From DATKHR01 sp036557365 (GTDB taxonomy: Bacteria > Acidobacteriota > Vicinamibacteria > Vicinamibacterales > CAVVIG01), in contig DATBHR010000099.1 in assembly GCA_036557365.1 (NCBI GenBank), positions 1 through 64,000 of the forward strand: a stretch of DNA of 64,000 nt, in the 5' to 3' direction. The notes under the pieces were generated by a model. The model made no database searches. It was not told the origin of the DNA and was given only the letters and a program-made list of their open reading frames with translations. How positions within the stretch are numbered: position 1 is the first letter of the stretch; the number at the start of each line of letters is the position of its first letter. Below, piece after piece: positions 32,948-41,417 of the stretch. A program made the position numbers and the translations under genes.

Positions 32948-34309
32948 TCAGTCGTTGAGGGCAGCTGCCGTCGCACGTTGCGGCGCGAGCACTGCGCGAG
33001 GCCGGCGCCAGATGTAATACACGGGAATTCCCGCGGCGACCAGCGCGAGGCCGGCGGCGCTGTCCAGCGGAAACGCCAACAGGCGATTGATCACGATCGC
33101 GGTCGCGGCGACCACGAACGCGATCGGCGTCCACGGATAACCCCACACGCGATAGACCGGCCGGTACTCCGGCCGTCGCCGGAGGAGAAAGATGCCGCCC
33201 GCCATCAGCGCGAAGAAGATCCACTCGGTGAAGATGACGCGCGAGAACAGCTGACGGTACGTGCCCGTCAGGACGAGCACCGACGCCCAGACCGCCTGGA
33301 TGGCGATCGCGCGGTGCGGCGTCCCGAACCGCGGATGCAGATGGTTGACCCACGGCAGGAACAGACCGTCCTTCGCCATCGCGAAATAGACGCGCGGTGC
33401 GGCGAGGATGCTGCCCATCATGGCGCCAAACACGGAGAACATCACGAGCGCCGCGATGCCTCGCGCGCCTGCGTCGCCGAGGACGACCGCTGCCGCGTCG
33501 GCGGCGACGCGCGTCGACGCCAGCACGCGGTCGATCGGCAGGATGTAGAAGTACACCGCGTTGAGCGCGACGTAGGCCGCGGTGACGATGGCGATGCCGA
33601 GACCGAGCGCGCGGGGAATCGTGCGCTCCGGATCGACGGTCTCCTCCGCGGTGTAGGTGACAACGTGCCAGCCTCCGAACGCGAACAGGCCGGCGACGAC
33701 GGCGAGCAGAAACTCGGAGAACACGATCGTCGAGCCGACGGCAGCATGCTGCTCGATCGATGGCGCGCTGCGGGCCGGCAGCTGTGAGCCGAGGGCGAAT
33801 CCGACGACGACGATCAAGGCCACAGCCCCGACCTTCGTCGCTGTGATCGTCGTCTGAAGGCTGCTGCTGCGCTTGACGCCCGCGTAGTTGATCGCCGAGT
33901 TGATCAGGATCGCTGCGACGGCAACCGCGCGCATGCCTCCGTCGCCAAGCGGGACGAAGACGCCGGCATAACGCGCGAAGACCATCGACATCGCCGCGAT
34001 GATGCCTGAGTGCATGACCCAGAACATCGCCCAGCCCCAGAGAAAGCCGGCGAGCGGCGAGTAGATCTCGCGCAGGAAGACGTAGACGCCGCCGGTGCGT
34101 GGAAACGCGGTGGCGAGCTCGGCGCAGGCGAGAGCGCCGAACAGCGTCAGCACGCCCGAGACCACCCACACCGCGAGCACTCCGACCACGCTGGGCACGT
34201 GATGCGTCACTTCCGACGCCTGCACGAACACCGCCGATCCGATGATCGTGCCGACGACGAGCGCGGTTGCGTGGGAGAGGCGAAGCGTGCGGTGGAGCTC
34301 GCCGTGCAC
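32948..34309 (-). CDS. APC-family amino-acid permease
   Basis: The 453-residue protein starts with GTG (HGELHRTLRLSHATALVVG). It has about twelve hydrophobic segments and the APC signature at the first helix, VVGTIIGSAVFVQASEV, plus ELATAFPRTGGVYVFLRE at about 64-81, a mark of the LAT/APC group. Probably a proton- or substrate-exchanging amino-acid importer. It precedes the amidohydrolase by 10 bp, so the two may take up and process the same compound, and the hybrid kinase downstream may sense it. The 5' end of this gene recurs at 27927-28010. Confidence 0.9.
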   Translation of the reverse strand: MHGELHRTLRLSHATALVVGTIIGSAVFVQASEVTHHVPSVVGVLAVWVVSGVLTLFGALACAELATAFPRTGGVYVFLREIYSPLAGFLWGWAMFWVMHSGIIAAMSMVFARYAGVFVPLGDGGMRAVAVAAILINSAINYAGVKRSSSLQTTITATKVGAVALIVVVGFALGSQLPARSAPSIEQHAAVGSTIVFSEFLLAVVAGLFAFGGWHVVTYTAEETVDPERTIPRALGLGIAIVTAAYVALNAVYFYILPIDRVLASTRVAADAAAVVLGDAGARGIAALVMFSVFGAMMGSILAAPRVYFAMAKDGLFLPWVNHLHPRFGTPHRAIAIQAVWASVLVLTGTYRQLFSRVIFTEWIFFALMAGGIFLLRRRPEYRPVYRVWGYPWTPIAFVVAATAIVINRLLAFPLDSAAGLALVAAGIPVYYIWRRPRAVLAPQRATAAALND

Positions 34310-34400
34310 GACGAGAGCGTATCAGCGAAGAAGTGCGACTGCCAGAGCGCATTCGCGGGCTGTCTGCTGGTTTGATAAGGTATCCGCCAAGGAGCGGATC

Positions 34401-37400
34401 ATGTCATTCCGAAGGCTCGCGCTCGCATCCGTCGCGCTCGTCGTCGCCGGCGTCGTTCATCGCGCCCCGCTGTCGGCCAACGGCCAGGGCACGCGGCTGC
34501 TGCGCTCGCCGACGGTCAGCGCGACGCAGATCGCGTTCGCGTACGCGAACAACATCTGGATTGTCGAGCGCGCCGGCGGCGCCGCGCGGCGCCTGACGAG
34601 CTTCCAGGGACAGACATCGAATCCGCACTTTTCTCCTGATGGCACCACCATCGCGTTCAGCGGCGAGTACGCCGGCAACACCGACGTCTACATCGTGCCC
34701 GTCGCGGGTGGCGAACCAACGCGGCTCACGTGGCATCCCGGCGCCGACACCGCGCAGGGATGGACGCCTGATGGCACGAAGGTCCTCTTCACGTCGTCGC
34801 GCGCGAGCGCCGCGCCCAACGCGACGCCACGGTTCTGGATGGTGCCCGCAGCAGGCGGCGTCGAGGAGCCGATGCAGTTGCCGCGCGGCTACCAGGGCAA
34901 GCTGTCGCCTGACGGCTCACACATCGCGTATCGCATGAACTCGTCGTGGGACGAGGAGCGCCGGAATTATCGCGGCGGGCAGAACCGTCCGATCTGGGTC
35001 GTCGATCTCAAGACGTTCGATCTCGTCTCGCCACCGTGGACGGATTCGAAGGATGTCGATCCGGCGTGGATCGGCGACACGGTGTACTTCATCTCCGATC
35101 GCGATGGCGTCGCGAACGTCTGGTCGTTCGAGCCGAACACCAAGAAGCTCGCGCAGCTGACGCGCTTCACCGACTTCGACGTCAAGACGCTCGACTCCGG
35201 CGGCGGCAGTATCGTCTTCGAGCAGGCCGGCTACGTCCACGAGCTCGACCCGCGCTCCGGCAAAGAGCACATCGTCACCATTACCGCCGCCGGCGACTTT
35301 CCCTGGATGATGCCGCACTGGGAGGATGTGACGACGCGCATGACGAATATCGGGTTGTCGCCGACCGGTAAGCGCGCGGTCGCCGAGGCGCGCGGCGAGA
35401 TCTTCACGATCCCGGTGGAGAAAGGCGACGTGCGCAACATGACGCACTCGAGCGCGTCGGCGGAGCGCGACCCGGCGTGGTCGCCGGACGGCAAGTACCT
35501 CTCGTACTTCAGCGACAAGAGCGGCGAGTATCAGCTCGTCATCGAGGAGCAGGACGGCCTGACGCCGCCGCGGACCATCGCGCTCGAACGGCCAACCCAC
35601 TACTACACGCCGGGCTGGTCGCCTGATTCGAAGAAGCTGGTCTACACCGACACGAATCTCAAGGTGTGGGTGATGGACGTGGCCAGCGGCAAGGCGAAGA
35701 TTGTCGGCAGCGATCCGTGGATGGTGCCGCAGCGCACGGTCAACCCGACGTGGAGCCCGGACAGCAAGTGGATCGCGTATGCGGTCCACCTCAACTCGCT
35801 CTATCACGCGATCGTCGTCGCGAACGTGGAGAGCGGTGAGACCAAACAGGTGACCGATGGCCTCGCCGACGCGATCTGGCCGGTGTGGGACGCGAGCGGC
35901 AAGTATTTGTGGTTCCTCGCGTCCACCGATTTCGGTTTGAAATCGCAGTGGCTCGACATGACGTCCTATCCGTACAACCCGACGTTCGGTCTCTACCTCG
36001 CCGTGCTGAAGAAATCCGATCCGAGCCCGCTGCTGCCCGAGAGCGACGAGGACAAAGGCGTCGGCAGCACGTCGCGTCGCCGTGAGGGCAGCGATTCGGA
36101 AGACGATTCATCGCCCGACCGCGCCACAACATCTCCAGGCGCGCCGGCGGCGGCATCGGTCACGGTCCAGATCGATTTCACCGGCCTGGCGCAGCGGATC
36201 ATCGCCGTGCCCGGCATGCCGGAACGCGCGTACTCGCACCTGAAAGCCGGCGTGTCGGGAACCGTTTTCTATCTCGAGACCGACTCGCCGTCTGCGGCCG
36301 ACGCGGGACCGGCGACGAGAGGGAGCGCGTTGATGCGGTACCGCCTGCGCGACCGCCGCGCCGCGCGGTTCATGAGCAACGTCGCCGAGTACAGCGTCAG
36401 CGCCGACGGTCGCAAGTTGCTGTACCGCACGGCGTCGGAAGGCGGAGGCCGTGGAGCGGCAGCGAACGAGAGCCGTCCGCAGTTGTTCGTCGTCGACGCC
36501 GATCGCGCGGTGCCGCAGGCCGGACAGGGCCACGTCAACGCGACGCTGCGGATGTTTCTGGAGCCGAAGGCCGAGTTCGCGCAGATCTTCAACGAGGGCT
36601 GGCGCAATCAGCGCGACTACCTCTACGTGAAGAACATGCACGGGACCAACTGGGCGGACGACAAGGAGCGCTACGGCGAGATGCTGCCGTACGTGAACCA
36701 TCGCGCCGACCTGAACTACCTGCTCGACACGATGGGAGCGGAAATCGCCATCGGCCACTCGTACGTGCGCGGCGGCGCGATGCCGGAAGTTCCCGCGTCG
36801 GTCGGCGGCCTGCTCGGCGCTGACTTCACGATCGAGAGCGGCCGCTACAAGATCGCGCGCATCTACGACAACGAGAGCTGGAACGTCGACCTGCACGCGC
36901 CGCTGGCCGGACCCGGCGTCGACGTCAACGTCGGCGACTTCATCGTCGCCATCAACGGCGTCGAGCTGCGTGCGCCCGACAATATTTATCGCCTGCTCGA
37001 TGGCACGTCGGGGCGACAAACGGTGATCGCGGTCAACAGCCGGCCGTCGATGGACGGCGCGCGCAATGTCACGGTCGTGCCCGTGCCGAACGAGCAGCCG
37101 CTGCGCACGCGCGCGTGGGTCGAAGCGAATCGGCGGCTCGTCGACAAGCTCTCCGAGGGCAAGCTCGCGTACGTGTATCTGCCGAACACCGGTCAGCCCG
37201 GCTACAGCAGCTTCAACCGGTACTACTTCTCGCAGCAGGACAAGAAAGGCGCCGTCATCGACGAACGCTACAACGGCGGCGGATCGGCGGCGGACTACAT
37301 CATCGACGTCCTGCAGCGCGACTTCGACGGCTACTTCAACAATGTTGCCGGCGATCGCGTGCCTTTCACCAGCCCGTCGGCCGGAATCTGGGGTCCGAAG

Positions 37401-37796
37401 GTGATGATCATCAATGAAATGGCCGGCTCGGGCGGCGACCTGATGCCGTACATGTTCCGCAGCCGCAAGATCGGTCCGCTGGTCGGCAAGCGCACATGGG
37501 GCGGCCTCGTGCACACGGCCGACACGCCGACCTTCATCGACGGCGGCAGCATGATCGCGCCGCGCGGCGGTTTCTTCTCGAAAGAAGGCAAATGGGCGGT
37601 CGAGAACGAAGGGATCGCTCCGGATATCGATGTCGAGAACTGGCCGAAGGATGTGATCGCCGGCCACGATCCGCAGCTCGAACGCGCGGTTCAGGAAGGA
37701 CTGCGATTGCTCAAGGAACATCCGGTCAATCGAATGACCAGTGAGCCGCCGCCGCCGACGTGGGGCAAGCGGAAGAATGGCAGCTCGCAGTTCTAG
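34401..37796 (+). CDS. Exported tricorn-like S41 protease with beta-propeller and PDZ domains
   Basis: The ATG at 34401 has AAGGAG 7 bp upstream; the product has 1131 residues. A signal peptide (about 1-29) is followed by two propeller-like repeat regions to about 660 with many SPDGxxIAF-type motifs (HFSPDGTTIAFSGEYAGNTD, PAWSPDGKYLSYFSD). A PDZ domain lies at about 825-900 (VNVGDFIVAINGVELRAPDN). The S41 core has H786 in GHSYVRGGAMP and the nucleophile S1010 in NEMAGSGGDLMP, followed by GKRTWGGL. The whole follows archaeal tricorn protease, but with export. It likely cleaves peptides in the periplasm. Divergent from the permease operon; 91 bp lie between. Confidence 0.9.
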   Translation: MSFRRLALASVALVVAGVVHRAPLSANGQGTRLLRSPTVSATQIAFAYANNIWIVERAGGAARRLTSFQGQTSNPHFSPDGTTIAFSGEYAGNTDVYIVPVAGGEPTRLTWHPGADTAQGWTPDGTKVLFTSSRASAAPNATPRFWMVPAAGGVEEPMQLPRGYQGKLSPDGSHIAYRMNSSWDEERRNYRGGQNRPIWVVDLKTFDLVSPPWTDSKDVDPAWIGDTVYFISDRDGVANVWSFEPNTKKLAQLTRFTDFDVKTLDSGGGSIVFEQAGYVHELDPRSGKEHIVTITAAGDFPWMMPHWEDVTTRMTNIGLSPTGKRAVAEARGEIFTIPVEKGDVRNMTHSSASAERDPAWSPDGKYLSYFSDKSGEYQLVIEEQDGLTPPRTIALERPTHYYTPGWSPDSKKLVYTDTNLKVWVMDVASGKAKIVGSDPWMVPQRTVNPTWSPDSKWIAYAVHLNSLYHAIVVANVESGETKQVTDGLADAIWPVWDASGKYLWFLASTDFGLKSQWLDMTSYPYNPTFGLYLAVLKKSDPSPLLPESDEDKGVGSTSRRREGSDSEDDSSPDRATTSPGAPAAASVTVQIDFTGLAQRIIAVPGMPERAYSHLKAGVSGTVFYLETDSPSAADAGPATRGSALMRYRLRDRRAARFMSNVAEYSVSADGRKLLYRTASEGGGRGAAANESRPQLFVVDADRAVPQAGQGHVNATLRMFLEPKAEFAQIFNEGWRNQRDYLYVKNMHGTNWADDKERYGEMLPYVNHRADLNYLLDTMGAEIAIGHSYVRGGAMPEVPASVGGLLGADFTIESGRYKIARIYDNESWNVDLHAPLAGPGVDVNVGDFIVAINGVELRAPDNIYRLLDGTSGRQTVIAVNSRPSMDGARNVTVVPVPNEQPLRTRAWVEANRRLVDKLSEGKLAYVYLPNTGQPGYSSFNRYYFSQQDKKGAVIDERYNGGGSAADYIIDVLQRDFDGYFNNVAGDRVPFTSPSAGIWGPKVMIINEMAGSGGDLMPYMFRSRKIGPLVGKRTWGGLVHTADTPTFIDGGSMIAPRGGFFSKEGKWAVENEGIAPDIDVENWPKDVIAGHDPQLERAVQEGLRLLKEHPVNRMTSEPPPPTWGKRKNGSSQF

Positions 37797-37827
37797 CGGG
37801 CGCGGATCGCGAGCGCGCGTGCGAACG

Positions 37828-38787
37828 ATGCGCTTCGGCGGATTCTCGATATTCGTCGTGTGTGTCCTTGGGTTGCTTCGTGTGTCAGCGCAGCAGCCTC
37901 CGGTGTTTCGCGGCACGAGCGAAGTCGTTCCGGTCTTCGTCACCGTCATCGACAAGGACGGCCGCCTCGTCACCAAGCTCGGTCGTGACGCGTTCGAGCT
38001 ACGCGACGACGGGAAGCCGCAGCCGATCACGCAGTTCGACGATACGCCGCGGCCCATCCGGCTCATTGTCATGCTCGACGTCTCGGCGAGCATGGAAGGC
38101 AACCTGCCGTTGCTCCGCGCCGCCTCGCAGCAGTTGATCGGGCGACTGGGGCCAGACGATGTCGCGCGCATCGGAACGTTCGGCCGCGAGGTCACCATCA
38201 GTTCGACGTTCACGCGTGATGCCGACACGCTTCTGGCGTCCTTGCCCGACTCAATCGCGCCTGATGCGCCGACGCCGCTGTGGCGGGCGATCGATCAGGC
38301 AATGGATACGTTCGGTCAGGACAGCGAGAGCCGTCCGGTGATTCTCGTCCTCAGCGACGGGAAGGATTTTGTGCCTCCGAGCTTTCGTCAGCGTACGGTC
38401 AGCCAGGCCGAAGTCATCGACCGGGCACGCAAGGAAGAGGTGATGATCTACGGCGTCGGCATGCGCAGCCGGCCCAGGCAACAGACGATGCCGCCTGGCA
38501 TCGGTCCCGGTGCGCTGCAGGCGATGCTGATGGCCGACTTTCCCGATCCGGGTCTCGCGCGCGTCGCTGAAGAAACCGGCGGAGGCTATGCGGAAATTCG
38601 CTTCGGGCAGGATCTCGGCGCCGCCTTCGCGCGCGTCGCCGACGAGTTGCACAGTCAGTATCTGCTTGGCTTCGCACCGCCCAAACGCGACGGAAAAACG
38701 CACAACATCAGCGTGCGGATGGTGCGCGGCGGCCTGACGCCGCGCGGCCGAAAGAGTTACATCGCGCCGAAAGGCGAATCGCGATGA
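37828..38787 (+). CDS. VWFA-related acidobacterial domain protein (TIGR03436-like)
   Basis: The start used is the ATG at 37828 (319 residues), which puts MRFGGFSIFVVCVLGLLRVS directly as signal peptide; an ATG at 37777 would overlap the protease gene. The N-terminal domain (FRGTSEVVPVFVTVIDKDG, FELRDDGKPQPITQF) precedes a von Willebrand A domain with the MIDAS motif DVSASM at about 93-98, then VILVLSDGKDF. The C-terminal YLLGFAPPKRDGKTHNISVR is typical of this family, which is greatly expanded in Acidobacteriota. Function unknown; metal-dependent adhesion or protein binding outside the cytoplasm is likely. Confidence 0.88.
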   Translation: MRFGGFSIFVVCVLGLLRVSAQQPPVFRGTSEVVPVFVTVIDKDGRLVTKLGRDAFELRDDGKPQPITQFDDTPRPIRLIVMLDVSASMEGNLPLLRAASQQLIGRLGPDDVARIGTFGREVTISSTFTRDADTLLASLPDSIAPDAPTPLWRAIDQAMDTFGQDSESRPVILVLSDGKDFVPPSFRQRTVSQAEVIDRARKEEVMIYGVGMRSRPRQQTMPPGIGPGALQAMLMADFPDPGLARVAEETGGGYAEIRFGQDLGAAFARVADELHSQYLLGFAPPKRDGKTHNISVRMVRGGLTPRGRKSYIAPKGESR

Positions 38788-38803
38788 GCGATGTCGATGC
38801 GCG

Positions 38804-39976
38804 TCACGATGCCGCGAACAGCGAGGCGATCGTGTTCACCGCTCGCTCGGCCTCGGCGCGGTCCGGCTTCTCGTTGTCCTCGTTGTAGCCGTAGTAGTCG
38901 CTCTCGCCGGTGACCTGAAACACGAGACCGTCGCGACGCGGGACGAACCCGACGTTCTTGTAGAAGAGCCCGTAGGTCACGTCGGAGTCCGGCATGGTGC
39001 GCGCGAGCTGTCCGCGCACCGGAACGATCGAGTTGTCGGCGAACAGCGCACGCGCACCGTACCCGGTGGCGTTGACCAGCGTCTTTTCCTTCAAACGGAC
39101 GAAATCTGCCGGCGTGTGAAATTCCGCGATTTCGATCTTGCCGCCGTTCGCGGTGAAGTCCGTCACCAGCGTTCGCGCATACGAAGTGATGTTGAACATC
39201 AGCTGCGAATTGCGCATCAGGGTCCGGTGACCCAACGTGTGCTGGCCGGGCTCGTACTGAACGGGGCGCGGCACGAGATCGGGGATCAGCTCGCGCTGCA
39301 GTTCCGCGAACGGCGGCTTGCCTTCCAGTGGCGGGCGAGACCGTTCCGCCGCGGGATCGTCGGACACGAAGTAGCTGTCGATGAACTCGACGGGTGTGCC
39401 GGCGAGGCCGAGAAAACTCTGATACCTCTCGAACGAAGCTCGAGCCATCTGCGCCCACTGCTGCTTGAACGCCGGCGTTGCGTGTTCCTCCAGGCAAATG
39501 CGCGAATCCGGAGTGAACAGCCCTGTCGCCAGCGAGGAGCGCACATTCGGCGGCATGTCCTTGGCGTAGATCGTCACGTGCGCGCCGGCGCGCTGCAGCA
39601 GCAGCGCCGTCGTCAAGCCGAGCGCGCCGCAGCCGATCACCGCGATGTCGTGTTCGCCCGTCGCCATCGCATTGGCCGTGGCGATGGCGCCCGAGCCCCA
39701 CGACAATGACCACCCGCTGCCGCCGTGGCCGTAGTTGTGGACGACCGTCTTCGTGCCGATCTTCTCCACGTCGAGCCGCGGACCCTGCGCGCGGAAGGGA
39801 CGGGTGCAGACCGTGATGCGCGTGATGTGATCGACACCCGTGCGCAGCGGCCGCAGCTGCAACGTGGGCGTGGCGGGTCCTTCGCGCACCGACCGGCAAC
39901 CGTCGAGGATGCCGAGTGCGGCAACCGCTCCGGCGCCCGCGAGGAACTGACGACGTCCGATGACTGATTTCTGCAT
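38804..39976 (-). CDS. Tat-exported D-amino-acid-oxidase-like FAD enzyme, circularly permuted order
   Basis: The 390-residue protein has a twin-arginine signal (GRRQFLAGAGAVAALG). The motif TVVHNYGHGGSGWSLSWGSG, which closes D-amino-acid oxidases at their C-terminus, lies here at about 77-96. It directly precedes the FAD-binding motif VIGCGALGLTTALLLQRAG at about 113-131, normally at the N-terminus. The chain then ends with NATGYGARALFADNSIVPVRGQ (about 305-326) and a strand-rich tail (GFVPRRDGLVFQ). So motif order is permuted while all are present. It probably oxidises D-amino acids or related amines in the periplasm. A 26-residue gap to the VWFA gene on the other strand separates convergent units. 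Confidence 0.8.
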   Translation of the reverse strand: MQKSVIGRRQFLAGAGAVAALGILDGCRSVREGPATPTLQLRPLRTGVDHITRITVCTRPFRAQGPRLDVEKIGTKTVVHNYGHGGSGWSLSWGSGAIATANAMATGEHDIAVIGCGALGLTTALLLQRAGAHVTIYAKDMPPNVRSSLATGLFTPDSRICLEEHATPAFKQQWAQMARASFERYQSFLGLAGTPVEFIDSYFVSDDPAAERSRPPLEGKPPFAELQRELIPDLVPRPVQYEPGQHTLGHRTLMRNSQLMFNITSYARTLVTDFTANGGKIEIAEFHTPADFVRLKEKTLVNATGYGARALFADNSIVPVRGQLARTMPDSDVTYGLFYKNVGFVPRRDGLVFQVTGESDYYGYNEDNEKPDRAEAERAVNTIASLFAAS

Positions 39977-40030
39977 GGGCAGGTTCTCAGGCCGTGTGTT
40001 CGGCGGGCGCGACGCGCCCGCCGTGGTCCG

Positions 40031-40567
40031 TCAGCGCTTTCGCTGCTGAATCTGTGCGAGGAAGAATTCCTTCAGCTTTTCGTTCGTGAGTCCGAGCTGC
40101 GTCGCTTCGTCCAGCGCCTTGTCGGTGTCCCATCCGTCGACCATCGTGCGTTTCATGAGCCACATCCCGGCGGCTCTTCCACCGCCCGCTCAATGAATGA
40201 ACGCCGGCTGGACGCCCGGCGCGGTGATCGTCTTCAGGAACGTGTCGACGGCGGCTGGATCCGGCGCCGACCCGCTGAATGGGATGTGATAGTAGGGGAT
40301 GCCGGTCGCTTTTGCCGCGGCGATGTTCGCGTCGATGTCGGCACCCGGCTCACTCGCGAGACGCAGGTTGATGATCGACGCGTAACCCATCTTCTTGATT
40401 TCGGTGATTGCCGACGGCGTGATGGCGCCCGCGCACGCCACCGTCGTTTCAATCTTGGCGAAGTTCCGGATGCCGGGAACTTCCTGCTTCACAACCTGCG
40501 CGCTCGCCGCGGCTGCCGTCAGCCAGACGACGGCGAACGGCGCAACCCTCGCAACCCACAATCGCAT
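40031..40567 (-). CDS. Exported DUF442/tyrosine-phosphatase-like protein with in-frame UGA at the catalytic Cys
   Basis: The ATG at 40567 has GGAGGTG just upstream. Residues 1-23 are a signal peptide. Family features follow (NFAKIETTVACAGAITPSAI, MGYASIINLRLASEPGAD, GIPYYHIPFSG, PGVQPAFIH). Codon 126 (40192-40190) is TGA, where relatives have the catalytic Cys of the HC-x4-R loop. The frame then stays open for 52 codons with clear family sequence (AGGGRAAGMWLMKRTMVDGW, KALDEATQLGLTNEKLKEFF) to a TGA at 40031-40033. Without read-through the protein has 125 residues and no active site. Either a nonsense mutation of TGC or selenocysteine. I list the full extent because both sides are conserved. 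Confidence 0.75.
40156..40192 (-). other. Hairpin starting at the in-frame UGA (SECIS-like candidate)
   Basis: Starting at the UGA itself, the RNA can fold as UGAGC paired with GCUCA (outer stem), then GGCGGU paired with GCCGCC around a GGAAGA loop; the inner loop is uneven (1 and 8 nt). Bacterial selenocysteine insertion elements are hairpins just after UGA. Here the apical loop is only about 9 nt from the UGA, closer than the 16-37 nt usually required, so it is a weak candidate. Confidence 0.25.
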
Positions 40568-40772
40568 GGCGCACCTCCGTGGTGCGCAGCTTACCACCTG
40601 ACGAATGTCAGTTCGCATGCGCCGCGGACCGTCGCTGCGCCTCACCGTGTTGGACGAGCGACTGCACAGGATCACTCGTTCACCGGACACCTCTTCGGTG
40701 CATCCGTCGCTCCGGCCGACGGGATCGTGCCGGTCGAGAGCTGGCTGGAGGCGCAGCCCGCGATTGTGCCCG

Positions 40773-41321
40773 TCAGCTCGGGAACTCGAGAAACTGACGC
40801 GGCACGTGCTCGGTGAGCCAGATGCCGCTCGCCGACAGAAAGAGCGCGTGGCCGGCTCGGTGCATCTGGCCGGAGAGGACGAGAACCACAACGGGCCGTC
40901 CGCGCCGCCGCGCCACGACCTCCGCGGTCGCCACGTCCGTGGACAGGTGAACAAACCGGCGTCCACCCGCGATCAGCCCTTCCTCGCGGATTCCGTTCAG
41001 GAATTTCGCCACCGTCCCGTGATAGAGATGCTGCGGAGGCGTCTCGGGGATCAGGCCGAGATCGACGTCGACGGAGTGACCGTGACTCGCGCGAATCCTC
41101 GCCCGATCGGCCGTCAACACGAAGCGCTGCTTGTCGCTCGAACGTACCAGCTCTTCGAGTTCGGACCGCGCGAGCGTCGCTCCTCGCGCGGAGAGAGCCG
41201 CGAGCAGACTGGTGACGTCGGTGAAGCCCGCCTGATCCAGCGTGATGCCGAGCGCAGCGGGATCGTGACGCAGCGCAAGGGCGATCAGCCTGCTGGCTCG
41301 AACGTTCGGACGGTGCACCAT
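40773..41321 (-). CDS. kptA: KptA/TPT1-family RNA 2'-phosphotransferase
   Basis: The start used is the ATG at 41321 (182 residues). The family signature is complete: SRLIALALRHDPAALGI near the N-terminus, a GFTDVTSLL winged helix, IRASHGHS at about 90-97, LYHGTVAKF at about 113-121, RRFVHLSTD at about 136-144, then a C-terminal ASGIWLTEHVP. The His and Arg residues line the active site where NAD accepts the 2'-phosphate from RNA, giving ADP-ribose 1'',2''-cyclic phosphate. Bacteria lack the tRNA splicing path that makes the substrate, so the natural RNA (or other) target is unknown. No RNA ligase or repair gene is nearby. Confidence 0.85.
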   Translation of the reverse strand: MVHRPNVRASRLIALALRHDPAALGITLDQAGFTDVTSLLAALSARGATLARSELEELVRSSDKQRFVLTADRARIRASHGHSVDVDLGLIPETPPQHLYHGTVAKFLNGIREEGLIAGGRRFVHLSTDVATAEVVARRRGRPVVVLVLSGQMHRAGHALFLSASGIWLTEHVPRQFLEFPS

Positions 41322-41417
41322 CGGGAAGTATCGGGACTGTACACGCGTTCGCCCGTCGTGAGGCAACGATCCGCTGTCAGGATAGAATCCGGTCTTCCGG
41401 CGGCATCGAGACGGGTC

